This document shows positions 45,983-61,668 of a stretch of DNA of 64,000 nt, piece by piece. Source of the DNA: Colletes latitarsis (taxonomy: Eukaryota > Arthropoda > Insecta > Hymenoptera > Colletidae); NCBI RefSeq assembly GCF_051014445.1, contig NC_135134.1:24741672-24805671 (forward strand), read 5' to 3'. Below the pieces are notes generated by a model, which searched no databases, was not told where the DNA came from, and was given only the letters and a program-made list of their open reading frames with translations. Both the position numbers and the translations under genes were made by a program. How positions within the stretch are numbered: position 1 is the stretch's first letter; each line of letters starts with the position of its first letter.

Positions 45983-48900
45983 ACTACGTGATCCATACCA
46001 GAAAAAACCCAGGATCTGTTCTACAAGTATGTGAAAAATGCGAAAGCATGAGTCTGATGAGGGCAAGTCCCAGGCCTAACATAGACATAACTTTCGTTAT
46101 CCTCTAAAATATTGATCGAAACCAGGTTTAGTGGGCTGCTTCAGTGTGGTACCACATTACTGCGCGATCCAAACCAGAAAAAACCCAGGATCTGTTCAAC
46201 AAGTATGTGAAAAATGCGAAAGTATGACCCTGATGCGGGCAGATCCCAGACCTATCCCAGACCTAACTTGCATTGTCCTCTAAAATATTGATCGAAACCA
46301 GGTTTAATTGACTGTTTCAGTGTGGTACCACATTACTACGTGATCCAATCCAGAAATAGCCCAGGATCTAGCCATGAAGTATGAGAAATATGCGAAAGTA
46401 TGAGCCTGATGAGGGCAAATCCTAGACCTAACCCAGACCTAACATGCGTTATCATCTAAAATATTTATCAAGACCTGGTTTAATTGATTGTTTCAGTGTG
46501 GTACCACATTACTACGTGAACCATACCAGAAAAAACCCAGGATCCGTTCAACAGGTATCTGAAGAATGCGAAAGAATGATTCTGATGAGTGAAAATCTCA
46601 GGGCTAACCTAGACCTAACATGCGTTATCCTCTAAAATATTGATCCAAACCGGGTTTAATGGACTGCTTCAGTGTGGTACCACTTTACTACGTGATTCAA
46701 AGCGGAAAAAACCCTCGATCAGGTCAACATGTATGTTAAACTGTGAAAGTATGACCCTGATGGGGGCAAATCCCAGGCCTAACCTAGACCTAACATGCGT
46801 TGTCCTCTAAAATATTGATGGAAACCAGGTTTAATTGACTGTTTCAGTGTTGTACTTCATTACTACGTGATGCAATCCAGAAAAAGCCCAGGATCTAGCC
46901 ATGAAGTATGAGAAATATGCGAAAGTATGAGCCTGATGAGGGCAAATCCCAGACCTTTCCCAGACTTAACTTGCGTTATCCTCTAAAATATTGATCGAAA
47001 CCAGGTTGAATCGACTGTTTCAGCGTGGTACCACATTACTATGTGATACAATCCAGAAACAGCCCAGGATCTAGCCATGAAGTATGAGAAATGTACGAAA
47101 GTGTGAGCCTGATGAGGGCAAATCCTAGATCTAACCCAAACCTAACATGCGTTGTCCTCTAAAATATTTATCAAGACCAGGTTTAATTGAATGTTTCAGT
47201 GTGGTACCACATTACTACGTGAACCAACCAGAAAAAACCCAGGATCCGTTCAACAAGTAAGTTAAAACTGCGACAGTATGAACCTGATGAGGGCAAATCC
47301 TAGACCTAACCCAGAACTAACATGCGTTATCCTCTAAAATATTTATCAAGACCAGATTTAATTGAATGTTTCAGTGTGGTACCACATTACTACGTGATCC
47401 AAAGCAGAAAAAACCCTCGATCAGGTCAACATGTATGTTAAAACTGCGAAAGTATGACCCTGATGAGAGTAAATCCCAGGCCTAACCTAGACCTAACATG
47501 CGTTATCCTCAATAATATTGATCGAAACCTGGTTTAATTGAGTGTTTCAGTGTTGTACTTCATTACTACGTGATGCAATCCAGAAAATGCCCAGGATCTA
47601 GCCATCAAGTATGAGAAATATGCGAAAGTATGAGCCTGACGAGAGCAAATCCTAGACCTAACCCAGACCTAGCATGCGTTATCCTCTAAAATATTTATCA
47701 AGACCAGGTTTAATTGATTGCTTCAGTGTGGTCCCACATTACTACGTGATCAAAACCAGAAAAAACGCAGGATCCGTTCAACAGGTATGTGAAGAATGCG
47801 AAAGAGTGAGTCTGATGAGTGAAAATCCCAGGACTTACCTAGACCTAACATGCGTTATCCTCAAGAATATTGATCGAAACCTGGTTTAATCGACTGTTTC
47901 AGTGTGGTTCCACATTACTATGTGATCCAAACCAGAAAATAGCCCAGGATCTATCCATGAAGTATAAGAAATATGCGAAAGTATGAGCCTGATGAGGGCA
48001 AATCCTAGGCCTAACCCAGACCTAACATGCGTTATCATCTAAAATATTTATCAAGACCTGGTTTAATTGATTATTTCAGTGTGGTACCACATTACTACGT
48101 GAACCATACTAGAAAAATCCCAGGATCCGTTCAACAGGTATGTGAAGAATGCGAAAGAATGAGTCTGATGAGTGAAAATCCTAGGACTTACCTAGACCTA
48201 ACATGCGTTATCCTCAAGAATATTGATCGAAACCTGGTTTAATCGACTGTTTCAGTGTGGTACCACATTACTATGTGATCCAAACCAGAAAATAGCCCAG
48301 GATCTATCCATGAAGTATAAGAAATATGCGAAAGTATGAGCCTGATGAGTGCAAATCCTAGACCTAACCCAGACCTAACATGCGTTATCATCTAAAATAT
48401 TTATCAAGACCTGGTTTAATTGATTGTTTCAGTGTGGTACCACATTACTACGTGAACCATACCAGAAAAATCCCAGGATCCGTTCAACAAGTATGTGAAA
48501 AATGCGAAAGCATGAGTCTGATGAGTGAAAATCTCAGGGCTAACCTAGACCTAACATGCATTATCCTCTAAAATATTGATCCAAACTAGGTTTAGTGGAC
48601 TGTTTCAGTGTGGTACCACTTTACTACGTGATCCAAAGCGGAAAAAACCCTCGATCAGGTCAACATGTATGTTAAAACTGTGAAAGTATGACCCTGATGA
48701 GGGCAAATCCCAGGCCTAACCTAGACCTAACATGCGTTGTCCTCTAAAATATTGATGGAAACCAGGTTTAATTGACTGTTTCAGTGTTGTACTTCATTAC
48801 TACGTGATGCAATCCAGAAAAAGCCCAGGATCTAGCCATGAAGTATGAGAAATATGCGAAAGTATGAGCCTGATGAGGGCAAATCCCAGACCTTTCCCAG

Positions 48901-51900
48901 ACTTAACTTGCGTTATCCTCTAAAATATTGATCGAAACCAGGTTGAATCGACTGTTTCAGCGTGGTACCACATTACTATGTGATACAATCCAGAAACAGC
49001 CCAGGATCTAGCCATGAAGTATGAGAAATGTGCGAAAGTGTGAACCTGATGAGGGCAAATCCTAGATCTAACCCAAACCTAACATGCGTTGTCCTCTAAA
49101 ATATTTATCAAGACCAGGTTTAATTGAATGTTTCAGTGTGGTACCACATTACTACGTGAACCAACCACAAAAAACCCAGGATCCGTTCAACAAGTAAGTT
49201 AAAACTGCGACAGTATGAACCTGATGAGAGCAAATCCCAGACCTAACCTAGACCTGACATGCGTTGTCCTCTAAAATATTGATGGAAACCAGGTTTAATT
49301 GACTGTTTCAGTGTTGCACTTCATTACTACGTGAAGCAATCAAGAAAAAGCCCAGGATCTAGCCATCAAGTATGAGAAATATGCGAAAGAATGAGCCTGA
49401 TGAGAGCAAATCCTAGACCTAACCCAGAACTAACATGCGTTATCCTCTAAAATATTTATCAAGACCAGGTTTAACTGAATGTTTCAGTGTGGTCTCACAT
49501 TACTACGTGATCCATACCAGGAAAAACCCAGGATCTGTTCAACAAGTATGTGAAAAATGCGAAAGCATGAGTCTGATGAGGGCAAATCCCAGGCCTAACC
49601 TAGACAAACTTTCGTTATCCTCTAAAATATTGATCGAAACCAGGTTTAGTGGGCTGTTTCAGTGTGGTACCACATTACTGCGCGATCCAAACCAGAAAAA
49701 ACCCAGGATCTGTTCAACAAGTATGTGAAAAATGCGAAAGTATGACACTGATGAGGGCAAATCCCAGACCTGTCCCAGACCTAACTTGCATTGTCCTCTA
49801 AAATATTGACGGAAACCAGGTTTCATTGACTGTTTCAGTGTGGTACCACATTACTACGTGATCCAAACCAGAAAAAACCCAGGATCCGTTCAACAAGTAT
49901 GTGAAGAATGCGAAAGAATGAGTCTGATGAGTGAAAATCCCAGGCCTAACCTAGACCTAACATGCGTTATCCTCAAAAATATTCATCAAAACCTGGTTTA
50001 ATCGACTGTTTCAGTGTGGTACCATATTACTATGTGATCCAAACCAGAAAATAGCCCAGGATCTATCCATGAAGTATAAGAAATATGCGAAAGTATGAGC
50101 CTGACGAGGGCAAATCCTAGACCTGACCCAGACCTAACATGCGTTATACTCAAAAATATTTATCAAGACCAGGTTTAACTGAATGTTTCAGTATGGTACC
50201 ACATTACTACGTGATCCATACCAGAAAAAACCCAGGATCTGTTCAACAAGTATGTGAAAAATGCGAAAGCATGAGTCTGATGAGGGCAAGTCCCAGGCCT
50301 AACCTAGACATAACTTTCGTTATCCTCTAAAATATTGATCGAAACCAGGTTTAGTGGGCTGCTTCAGTGTGGTACCACATTACTGCACGATCCAAACCAG
50401 AAAAAACCCAGGATCTGTTCAACAAGTATGTGAAAAATGCGAAAGTATGACCCTGATGCGGGCAGATCCCAGACCTATCCCAGACCTAACTTGCATTGTC
50501 CTCTAAAATATAGATCGAAACCAGGTTTAAATGACTGTTTCAGTGTGGTACCACATTACTACGTGATCCAATCCAGAAATAGCCCAGGATCTAGCCATGA
50601 AGTATGAGAAATATGCGAAAGTATGAGCCTGATGAGGGCTGATCCTAGACCTAACCCAGACCTAACATGCGTTATCATCTAAAATATTTATCAAGACCTG
50701 GTTTAATTGATTGTTTCAGTGTGGTACCACATTACTACGTGAACCATACCAGAAAAAACCCAGGATCCGTTCAACGGGTATCTGAAGAATGCGAAAGAAT
50801 GTGTCTGATGAGTGAAAATCTCAGGGCTAACCTAGACCTAACATGCATTATCCTCTATAATATTGATCCAAACCAGGTTTAGTGGACTGTCTCAGTGTGG
50901 TACCACTTTACTACGTGATCCAAAGCAGAAAAAACCCTCGATCAGGTCAACATGTATGTTAGAACTGCGAAAGTATGACCCTGATGAGGGCAAATCCCAG
51001 GCCTAACCTAGACCTAACATGCGTTGTCCTCTAAAATATTGATGGAAACCAGGTTTAATTGACTGTTTCAGTGTTGTACTTCATTACTACGTGATGCAAT
51101 CCAGAAAAAGCCCAGGTTCTAGCCATGAAGTATGAGAAATATGCGAAAGTATGAGCCTGATGAGGGCAAATCCCAGACCTTTCCCAGACTTAACTTGCGT
51201 TATCCTCTAAAATATTGATCGAAACCAGGTTGAATCGACTGTTTCAGCGTGGTACCACATTACTATGTGATACAATCCAGAAACAGCCCAGGATCTAGCC
51301 ATGAAGTATGAGAAATGTACGAAAGTGTGAGCCTGATGAGGGCAAATCCTAGATCTAACCCAAACCTAACATGCGTTGTCCTCTAAAATATTTATCAAGA
51401 CCAGGTTTAATTGAATGTTTCCGTGTGGTACCACATTACTACGTGAACCAACCAGAAAAAACCCAGGATCCGTTCAACAAGTAAGTTAAAACTGCGACAG
51501 TATGAACCTGATGAGAGCAAATTCCAGACCTAACCTAGACCTGACATGCGTTGTCCTCTAAAATATTGATCGAAACCAAGTTTTATTGACTGTTTCAGTG
51601 TGGTACCACATTACTATGTGATCCAATCCAGAAATAGCCCAGGATCCAGCCATGAAGTATGAGAAATATGCGAAAGTGTGAGCCTGATGAGGGCAAATCC
51701 TAGACCTAACCCAGAACTAACATGCGTTGTCCTCTAAAATATTTATCAAGACCAGATTTAATTGAATGTTTCAGTGTGGTACCACATTACTACGTGATTC
51801 AAAGCAGAAAAAACCCTCGATCAGGTCAACATGTATGTTAAAACTGCGAAAGTATGACCCTGATGAGAGTAAATCCCAGGCCTAACCTAGACCTAACATG

Positions 51901-54900
51901 CGTTATCCTCAATAATATTGATCGAAACCAGGTTTAATTGAGTGTTTCAGTGTTGTACTTCATTACTACGTGATGCAATCCAGAAAAAGCCCAGGATCTA
52001 GCCATCAAGTATGAGAAATATGCGAAAGTATGAGCCTGACGAGAGCAAATCCTAGACCTAACCCAGACCTAGCATGCGTTATCCTCTAAAATATTTATCA
52101 AGACCAGGTTTAATTGATTGCTTCTGTGTGGTCCCACATTACTACGTGATCCAAACCAGAAAAAACCCAGGATCCGTTCAACAGGTATGTGAAGAATGCG
52201 AAAGAGTGAGTCTGATGAGTGAAAATCCCAGGACTTACCTAGACCTAACATACGTTATCCTCAAGAATATTGATCGAAACCTGGTTTAATCGACTGTTTC
52301 AGTGTGGTACCACATTACTATGTGATCCAAACCAGAAAATGGCCCAGGATCTATCCATGAAGTATAAGAAATATGCGAAAGTATGAGCCTGATGAGTGCA
52401 AATCCTAGACCTAACCCAGATCTAACATGCGTTATCATCTAAAATATTTATCAAGACCTGGTTTAATTGATTGTTTCAGTGTGGTACCACATTACTACGT
52501 GAACCATACCAGAAAAATCCCAGGATCCGTTCAACAAGTATGTGAAAAATGCGAAAGCATGAGTCTGATGAGTGAAAATCTCAGGGCTAACCTAGACCTA
52601 ACATGCATTATCCTCTAAAATATTGATCCAAACTAGGTTTAGTGGACTGTTTCAGTGTGGTACCACTTTACTACGTGATCCAAAGCGGAAAAAACCCTCG
52701 ATCAGGTCAACATGTATGTTAAAACTGTGAAAGTATGACCCTGATGAGGGCAAATCCCAGGCCTAACCTAGACCTAACATGCGTTGTCCTCTAAAATATT
52801 GATGGAAACCAGGTTTAATTGACTGTTTCAGTGTTGTACTTCATTACTGCGTGATGCAATCCAGAAAAAGCCCAGGATCTAGCCATGAAGTATGAGAAAT
52901 ATGCGAAAGTATGAGCCTGATGTGGGCAAATCCCAGACCTTTCCCAGACTTAACTTGCGTTATCCTCTAAAATATTGATCGAAACCAGGTTGAATCGACT
53001 GTTTCAGCGTGGTACCACATTACTATGTGATACAATCCAGAAACAGCCCAGGATCTAGCCATGAAGTATGAGAAATGTGCGAAAGTGTGAGCCTGATGAG
53101 GGCAAATCCTAGATCTAACCCAAACCTAACATGCGTTGTCCTCTAAAATATTTATCAAGACCAGGTTTAATTGAATGTTTCAGTGTGGTACCACATTACT
53201 ACGTGAACCAACCAGAAAAAACCCAGGATCCGTTCAACAAGTATGTGAAAAATGCGAAAGCATGAGTCTGATGAGGGCAAATCCCAGGCCTAACCTAGAC
53301 ATAACTTTCGTTATCCTCTAAAATATTGATCGAAACCAGGTTTAGTGGGCTGTTTCAGTGTGGTACCACATTACTGCGCGATCCAAACCAGAAAAAACCC
53401 AGGATCTGTTCAACAAGTATGTGAAAAATGCGAAAGAATGAGTCTGATGAGTGAAAATCCCAGGCCTAACCTAGACCTAACATGCGTTATCCTCAAAAAT
53501 ATTGATCAAAACCTGGTTTAATCGACTGTTTCAGTGTGGTACCATATTACTATGTGATCCAAACCAGAAAATAGCCCAGGATCTATCCATGAAGTATAAG
53601 AAATATGCGAAAGTATGAGCCTGACGAGGGCAAATCCTAGACCTAACCCAGACCTAACATGCGTTATACTCAAAAATATTTATCAAGACCAGGTTTAACT
53701 GAATGTTTCAGTATGGTACCACATTACTACGTGATCCATACCAGAAAAAACCCAGGATCTGTTCAACAAGTATGTGAAAAATGCGAAAGCATGAGTCTGA
53801 TGAGGGCAAATCCCAGACCTATCCCAGACCTGACTTGCGTTATCCTCTAAAATATTGATCGAAACAAGGTTTAATTGACTGTTTCAGCGTGGTACCTCAT
53901 TACTACGTGATACAATCCAGAAACAGCCCAGGATCTGTTCAACAAGTATGTGAAAAACGCGAAAGTATGAGCCTGATGAGGGCGAAACCCAGACCTATCC
54001 CAGACCTAACTTGCGTTATCCTCTAAAATATTGATCAAAACCTGGTTTAATCGACTGTTTCAGTGTGGTACCATATTACTATGTGATCCAAACCAGAAAA
54101 TAGCCCAGGATCTATCCATGAAGTATAAGAAATATGCGAAAGTATGAGCCTGATGAGGGCAAATCCTAGGCCTAACCCAGACCTAACATGCGTTATCATC
54201 TAAAATATTTATCAAGACCTGGTTTAATTGATTGTTTCAGTGTGGTACCACATTACTACGTGAACCATACCAGAAAAATCCCAGGATCCGTTCAACAGGT
54301 ATGTGAAGAATGCGAAAGAATGAGTGTGATGAGTGAAAATCCCAGGACTTACCTAGACCTAACATGCGTTATCCTCAAGAATATTGATCGAAACCTGGTT
54401 TAATCGACTGTTTCAGTGTGGTACCACATTACTATGTGATCCAAACCAGAAAATAGCCCAGGATCTATCCATGAAGTATAAGAAATATGCGAAAGTATGA
54501 GCCTGATGAGTGCAAATCCTAGACCTAACCCAGACCTAACATGCGTTATCATCTAAAATATTTATCAAGACCTGGTTTAATTGATTGTTTCAGTGTGGTA
54601 CCACATTACTACGTGAACCATACCAGAAAAATCCCAGGATCCGTTCAACAAGTATGTGAAAAATGCGAAAGCATGAGTCTGATGAGTGAAAATCTCAGGG
54701 CTAACCTAGACCTAACATGCATTATCCTCTAAAATATTGATCCAAACTAGGTTTAGTGGACTGTGTCAGTGTGGTACCACTTTACTACGTGATCCAAAGC
54801 GGAAAAAACCCTCGATCAGGTCAACATGTATGTTAAAACTGTGAAAGTATGACCCTGATGAGGGCAAATCCCAGGCCTAACCTAGACCTAACATGCGTTG

Positions 54901-57900
54901 TCCTCTAAAATATTGATGGAAACCAGGTTTAATTGACTGTTTCAGTGTTGTACTTCATTACTACGTGAACCATACCAGAAAAATCCCAGGATCCGTTCAA
55001 CAGGTATGTGAAGAATGCGAAAGAATGAGTCTGATGAGTGAAAATCCCAGGACTTACCTAGACCTAACATGCGTTATCCTCAAGAATATTGATCGAAACC
55101 TGGTTTAATCGACTGTTTCAGTGTGGTACCACATTACTATGTGATCCAAACCAGAAAATAGCCCAGGATCTATCCATGAAGTATAAGAAATATGCGAAAG
55201 TATGAGCCTGATGAGTGCAAATCCTAGATCTAACCCAAACCTAACATGCGTTGTCCTCTAAAATATTTATCAAGACCAGGTTTAATTGAATGTTTCAGTG
55301 TGGTACCACATTACTACGTGAACCAACCAGAAAAAACCCAGGATCCGTTCAACAAGTAAGTTAAAACTGCGACAGTATGAACCTGATGAGAGCAAATCCC
55401 AGACCTAACCTATACCTGACATGCGTTGTCCTCTAAAATATTGATGGAAACCAGGTTTAATTGACTGTTTCAGTGTTGCACTTCATTACTACGTGATGCA
55501 ATCCAGAAAAAGCCCAGGATCTAGCCATCAAGTATGAGAAATATGCGAAAGCATGAGTCTGTTGAGGGCAAATCCCAGGCCTAACCTAGACATAACTTTC
55601 GTTATCCTCTAAAATATTGATCGAAACCAGGTTTAGTGGGCTGTTTCAGTGTGGTACCACATTACTGCGCGATCCAAACCAGAAAAAACCCAGGATCTGT
55701 TCAACAAGTATGTGAAAAATGCGAAAGTATGACACTGATGAGGGCAAATCCCAGACCTGTCCCAGACCTAACTTGCATTGTCCTCTAAAATATTGACGGA
55801 AACCAGGTTTCATTGACTGTTTCAGTGTGGTACCACATTACTACGTGATCCAAACCAGAAAAAACCCAGGATCCGTTCAACAAGTATGTGAAGAATGCGA
55901 AAGAATGAGTCTGATGAGTGAAAATCCCAGGCCTAACCTAGACCTAACATGCGTTATCCTCAAAAATATTGATCAAAACCTGGTTTAATCGACTGTTTCA
56001 GTGTGGTACCATATTACTATGTGATCCAAAGCAGAAAATAGCCCAGGATCTATCCATGAAGTATAAGAAATATGCGAAAGTATGAGCCTGACGAGGGCAA
56101 ATCCTAGACCTAACCCAGACCTAACATGCGTTATACTCAAAAATATTTATCAAGACCAGGTTTAACTGAATGTTTCAGTATGGTACCACATTACTACGTG
56201 ATCCATACCAGAAAAAACCCAGGATCTGTTCAACAAGTATGTGAAAAATGCGAAAGCATGAGTCTGATGAGGGCAAATCCCAGACCTATCCCAGACCTAA
56301 CTTGCGTTATCCTCTAAAATATTGATCGAAACAAGGTTTAATTGACTGTTTCAGCGTGGTACCTCATTGCTACGTGATACAATCCAGAAACAGCCCAGGA
56401 TCTGTTCAACAAGTATGTGAAAAACGCGAAAGTATGAGCCTGATGAGGGCGAATCCCAGACCTATCCCAGACCTAACTTGCGTTATCCTCTAAAATATTT
56501 ATCAAGACCTGGTTTAATTGATTGTTTCAGTGTGGTACCACATTACTACGTGAACCATACCAGAAAAAACCCAGGATCCGTTCAACGGGTATCTGAAGAA
56601 TGCGAAAGAATGAGTCTGATGAGTGAAAATCTCAGGGCTAACCTAGACCTAACGTGCATTATCCTCTATAATATTGATCCAAACCAGGTTTAGTGGACTG
56701 TCTCAGTGTGGTACCACTTTACTACGTGATCCAAAGCAGAAAAAACCCTCGATCAGGTCAACATGTATGTTAGAACTGCGAAAGTATGACCCTGATGAGG
56801 GCAAATCCCAGGCCTAACCCAGATCTAACATGCGTTATCCTCAAAAACATTTATCAAGACCAGGTTTAACTGAATGTTTCAGTATGGTACCACATTACTA
56901 CGTGAACCATACCAGAAAAAACCCAGGATCCGTTCAACAGGTATCTGAAGAATGCGAAAGAATGAGTCTGATGAGTGAAAATCTCAGGGCTAACCTAGAC
57001 CTAACATGCATTATCCTCTAAAATATTGATCCAAACCAGGTTTAATGGACTGCTTCAGTGTGGTACAACATTACTACGTTATCCAAACCAGAAAAAACCC
57101 AGGATCCGTTCAACAAGTATGTGAAAAACGCGAACGTATGAGTCTGATGAGGGCAAATCCCAGACCTATCCCAGACCTAACTTGCGTTGTCCTCTAAGAT
57201 ATTGATCGAAAACTGGTTTAATCGACTGTTTCAGTGTGGTACCACATTACTACGTGAACCATACCAGAAAAAACCCAGGATCCGTTCAACAAGTATCTGA
57301 AGAATGCGAAAGTATGAGTCTGATGAGTGAAAATCCTCGGCCTAACCTAGACATAACTTTCGTTATCCTCTAAAATATTGATCGAAACCAGGTTTAGTGG
57401 GCAGTTTCAGTGTGGTACCACATTACTGCGCGATCCAAACCAGAAAAAACCCAGTATCTGTTCAACAAGTATGTGAACAATGCGAATGTATGACCCTGAT
57501 GTGGGCAAATCCCAGACCTATCCCAGACCTAACTTGCATTGTCCTCTAAAATATTGACCGAAACCAGGTTTAATTGACTGTTTCAGTGTGGTACCACATT
57601 ACTACGTGATCCAATCCAGAAACAGCCCAGGATCTAGCCATGAAGTATGAGAAATATGCGAAAGTATGAGCCTGATGTGGGCAAATCCTAGACCTAACCC
57701 AGACCTAACATGCGTTATCCTCTAAAATATTTATCAAGACCAGGTTTAATTGATTGGTTCAGTGTGGTCCCACATTACTACGTGATCCAAACCAGAAAAA
57801 ACCCAGGATCCGTTCAACAGGTATGTGAAGAATGCGAAAGAATGAGTCTGATGAGTGAAAATCCCAGGCCTTACCTAGACCTAACATGCGTTATCCTCAA

Positions 57901-60787
57901 AAATATTGATTGAAACCAGGTTTAATAGACTGTTTCAGCGTGGTACACATTACTACGTGATACAATCCTGAAACAGCCCAGGATCTAGCCATGAAGTATG
58001 AGAAATATGCGAAAGTATGAGCCTGATGAGAGCAAATCCCAGACCTTACCTAGACCTAACATGAATTATTCTCTAAAATATTTATCAAGACCTGGTTTAA
58101 TTGATTGTTTCAGTGTGGTACCACATTACTACGTGAACCATACCAGAAAAAACCCAGGATCCGTTCAACAAGTATCTGAAGAATGCGAAAGCATGAGTCT
58201 GATGAGGGCAAATCCCAGACCTATCCCAGACCAAACTTGCGTTATCCTCTAAAATATTGATCCAAACCAGGTTTAGTGGACTGTTTCAGTGTGGTACCAC
58301 TTTACTACGTGATCCAAAGCAGAAAGAACCCTCGATCATGTCAACATGTATGTTAGAACTGCGAAAGTATGACCCTGATGAGGGCAAATCCCAGGCCTAA
58401 CCTAGACCTAGCATGAATTATTCTCTAAAATATTTATCGAAACCAGGTTTAATTGACTGTTTCAGTGTTGTACTTCATTACTACGTGATGCAATCCAGAA
58501 AAAGCCCAGGATCTAGCCATGAAGTATGAGAAATATGCGAAAGTATGAGCCTGATGAGGGCAAATCCCAGACCTTACCTAGACCTAACATGAATTATTCT
58601 CTAAAATATTGATCGAAACCAGGTTTAATTGACTGTTTCAGTGTGGTACCACATTACTACGTGATCCAAACCAGTAAAAACCCAGGATCCGTTCAACAAG
58701 TATGTGAAGAATGCGAAAGTATGAGTCTGATGAGTGAAAATCCTCGGCCTAACCTAGACCTAACATGCGTTATCCTCAAAAATATTGATCGAAACCTGGT
58801 TTAATCGACTGTTTGAGTGTGGTACCACATTACTACGTGACCCAAACCAGAAAAAACCCAGGATCTGTTCAACAAGTATGTGAAGGATGCGAAAGTATGA
58901 GGCTGATGCGTGAACATCCCAGGCCAAACGTAGACCTAACATGCGGTGTCCTGTAAAATATTGATGGAAACCAGGTTTAATTGACTGTCTCAGTGTTGTA
59001 CTTCATTACTACGTGATGCAATCAAGAAAAAGCCCAGGATCTAAACATCAAGTATGAGAAATATGCGAAAGAATGAGCCTGATGAGAGCAAATCCCAGAC
59101 CTTACCTAGACCTAACATGAATTATTCTCTAAAATATTGATCGAAACCAGGTTTAATTGACTGTTTCAGTGTGGTACCACATTACTACGTGATCCAAACC
59201 AGTAAAAACCCAGGATCCGTTCAACAAGTATGTGAAGAATGCGAAAGTATGAGTCTGATGAGTGAAAATCCTCGGCCTAACCTAGACCTAACATGCGTTA
59301 TCCTCAAAAATATTGATCGAAACCTGGTTTAATCGACTGTTTCAGTGTGGTACCACATTACTACGTGATCCGAACCAGAAAAAAACCCAGGATCTGTTCA
59401 ACAAGTATGTGAAATATGCGAAAGTATGAGTCTGATGAGGGCAAATCCCAGGCCTAAACTAGACATAAATTTCGTTATCCTCTAAAATATTGATCGAAAC
59501 CAGGTTTAATTGACTGTTTTGTGTGGTCCCACATTACTACGTGATCCAAACCAGAAAAAACCCAGGATCCGTTCAACAAGTATGTGAAGAATGCGAAAGT
59601 ATGAGTCTGATGCGTGAAAATCCCAGGCCTAACCTAGACCTAACATGCGTTATCCTCAAAAATATTGATCGAAACCTGGTTTAATCGACTGTTTGAGTGT
59701 GGTACCACATTACTACGTGACCCAAACCAGAAAAAACCCAGGATCTGTTCAACAAGTATGTGAAAAACGCGAAAGTATGAGCCTGATGAGGGCAAATCCC
59801 AGACCTATCCCAGACCAAACTTGCGTTATCCTCTAAAATATTGATCGAAACCAGGTTTAATCGACTGTTTCAGTGTGGTCACACATTACTACGTGATCGA
59901 AACCAGAAAAAACCCAGGATCCGTTCAACAAGTATGTGAAGAATGCGAAAGTATGAGGCTGATGCGTGAACATCCCAGGCCAAACGTAGACCTGACATGC
60001 GTTATCCTCTAAAATATTGATCGAAACCAGGTTTAATTGACTGTTTCAGCGTGGTACCACATTACTACGTGATACAATCCAGAAAAAGCCCAGGATCTAG
60101 CCATGAAGTATGAGAAATATGCGAAAGTATTAGCCTGATGAGGGCAAATCCTAGACCTAACCCAGACGTAACATGCGTTATCATCTAAAATATTTATCAA
60201 GACCTGGTTTAATTGATTGTTTCAGTGTGGTACCACATTACTACGTGAACCATACCAGAAAAAACCCAGGATCCGTTCAACAGGTATGTGAAGAATGCGA
60301 AAGAATGAGTCTGATGAGTGAAAATCCCAGGCCTTACCTAGACCTAACATGCGTTATCCGCAAGAATATTGATCGAAACCTGGTTTAATCGACTGTTTCA
60401 TTGTGGTACCACATTACTATGTGATCCAAACCAGAAAATAGCCCAGGATCTATCCATGAAGTATATGAAATATGCGAAAGTATGAGCCTGGTGAGGGCAA
60501 ATCCTAGACCTAACCCAGACCTAACATGCGTTATCCCCAAAAATATTTCTCAAGACCAGGTTTAACTGAATGTTTCAGTGTGGTACCACATTACTGCGTG
60601 ATCCATACCAGAAAAAACCCAGGATCTGTTCAACAAGTATGTGAAAAATGCGAAAGCATGAGTCTGATGAGAGCAAATCCCAGGCCTAACCTAGACATAA
60701 CTTTCGTTATCCTCTAAAATATTGATCGAAACCAGGTTTAGTGGGCTGTTTCAGTGTGGTACCACATTACTGCGCGATCCAAACCAG

Positions 60788-61668
60788 AAAAAACCCAGGA
60801 TCTGTTCAACAAGTATGTGAAAAATGCGAAAGTATGACCCTGATGTGGGCAAATCCCAGACCTATCCCAGACCTATCTTGCATTGTCCTCTAAAATATTG
60901 ATCGAAACCAGGTTTAATTGACTGTTTCGGTGTGGTACCGCATTACTACGTGATCCAATCCAGAAATAGCCCAGGATCTAGCCATGAAGTATGAGAAATA
61001 TGCGAAGGTATGAGCCTGATCAGGGCAAATCCTAGACCTAACCCAGACCTAACTTGCGTTGTCCTCTAAGATATTGATGGAAACCAGGTTTAATTGATTG
61101 TTTCAGTGTTGTACTTCATTACTACGTGATGCAATCCAGAAAAAGCCCAGGATCTAGCCATCAAGTATGAGAAATATGCGAAAGTATGAGCCTGACGAGA
61201 GCAAATTCTAGACCTAACCCAGACCTAACATGCGTTATCCTCTAAAATATTTATCAAGTCCAGGTTTAATTGATTGCTTCAGTGTGGTCCCACATTACTA
61301 CGTGATCCAAAGCAGAAAAAACCCAGGATCCGTTCAACAGGTATGTGAAGAATGCGAAAGAATGAGTCTGATGAGTGAAAATCCCAGGACTTACCTAGAC
61401 CTAACATGCGTTATCCTCAAGAATGTTGATCGAAACCTGGTTTAATCGACTGTTTCAGTGTGGTACCACATTACTATGTGGTCCAAACCAGAAAATCGCC
61501 CCGGATCTATCCATGAAGTATAAGAAATGTGCGAAGGTATGAGCCTGATGAGGGCAAATCCTAGACCTAACCCAGACGTAACATGCGTTATCATCTAAAA
61601 TATTTATCAAGACCTGGTTTAATTGATTGTTTCAGTGTGGTACCACATTACTACGTGAACCATACCAG
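60788..61668 (+). repeat. 5-monomer higher-order repeat, copy 1
   Basis: An 881 bp unit. Its markers are CTATCTTGCATTGTCC, TTTCGGTGTGGTACCGC, GATCAGGGCAAATCC, AATGTTGATCG and the TATGTGGTCC monomer. Each recurs 881 bp downstream. Confidence 0.85.
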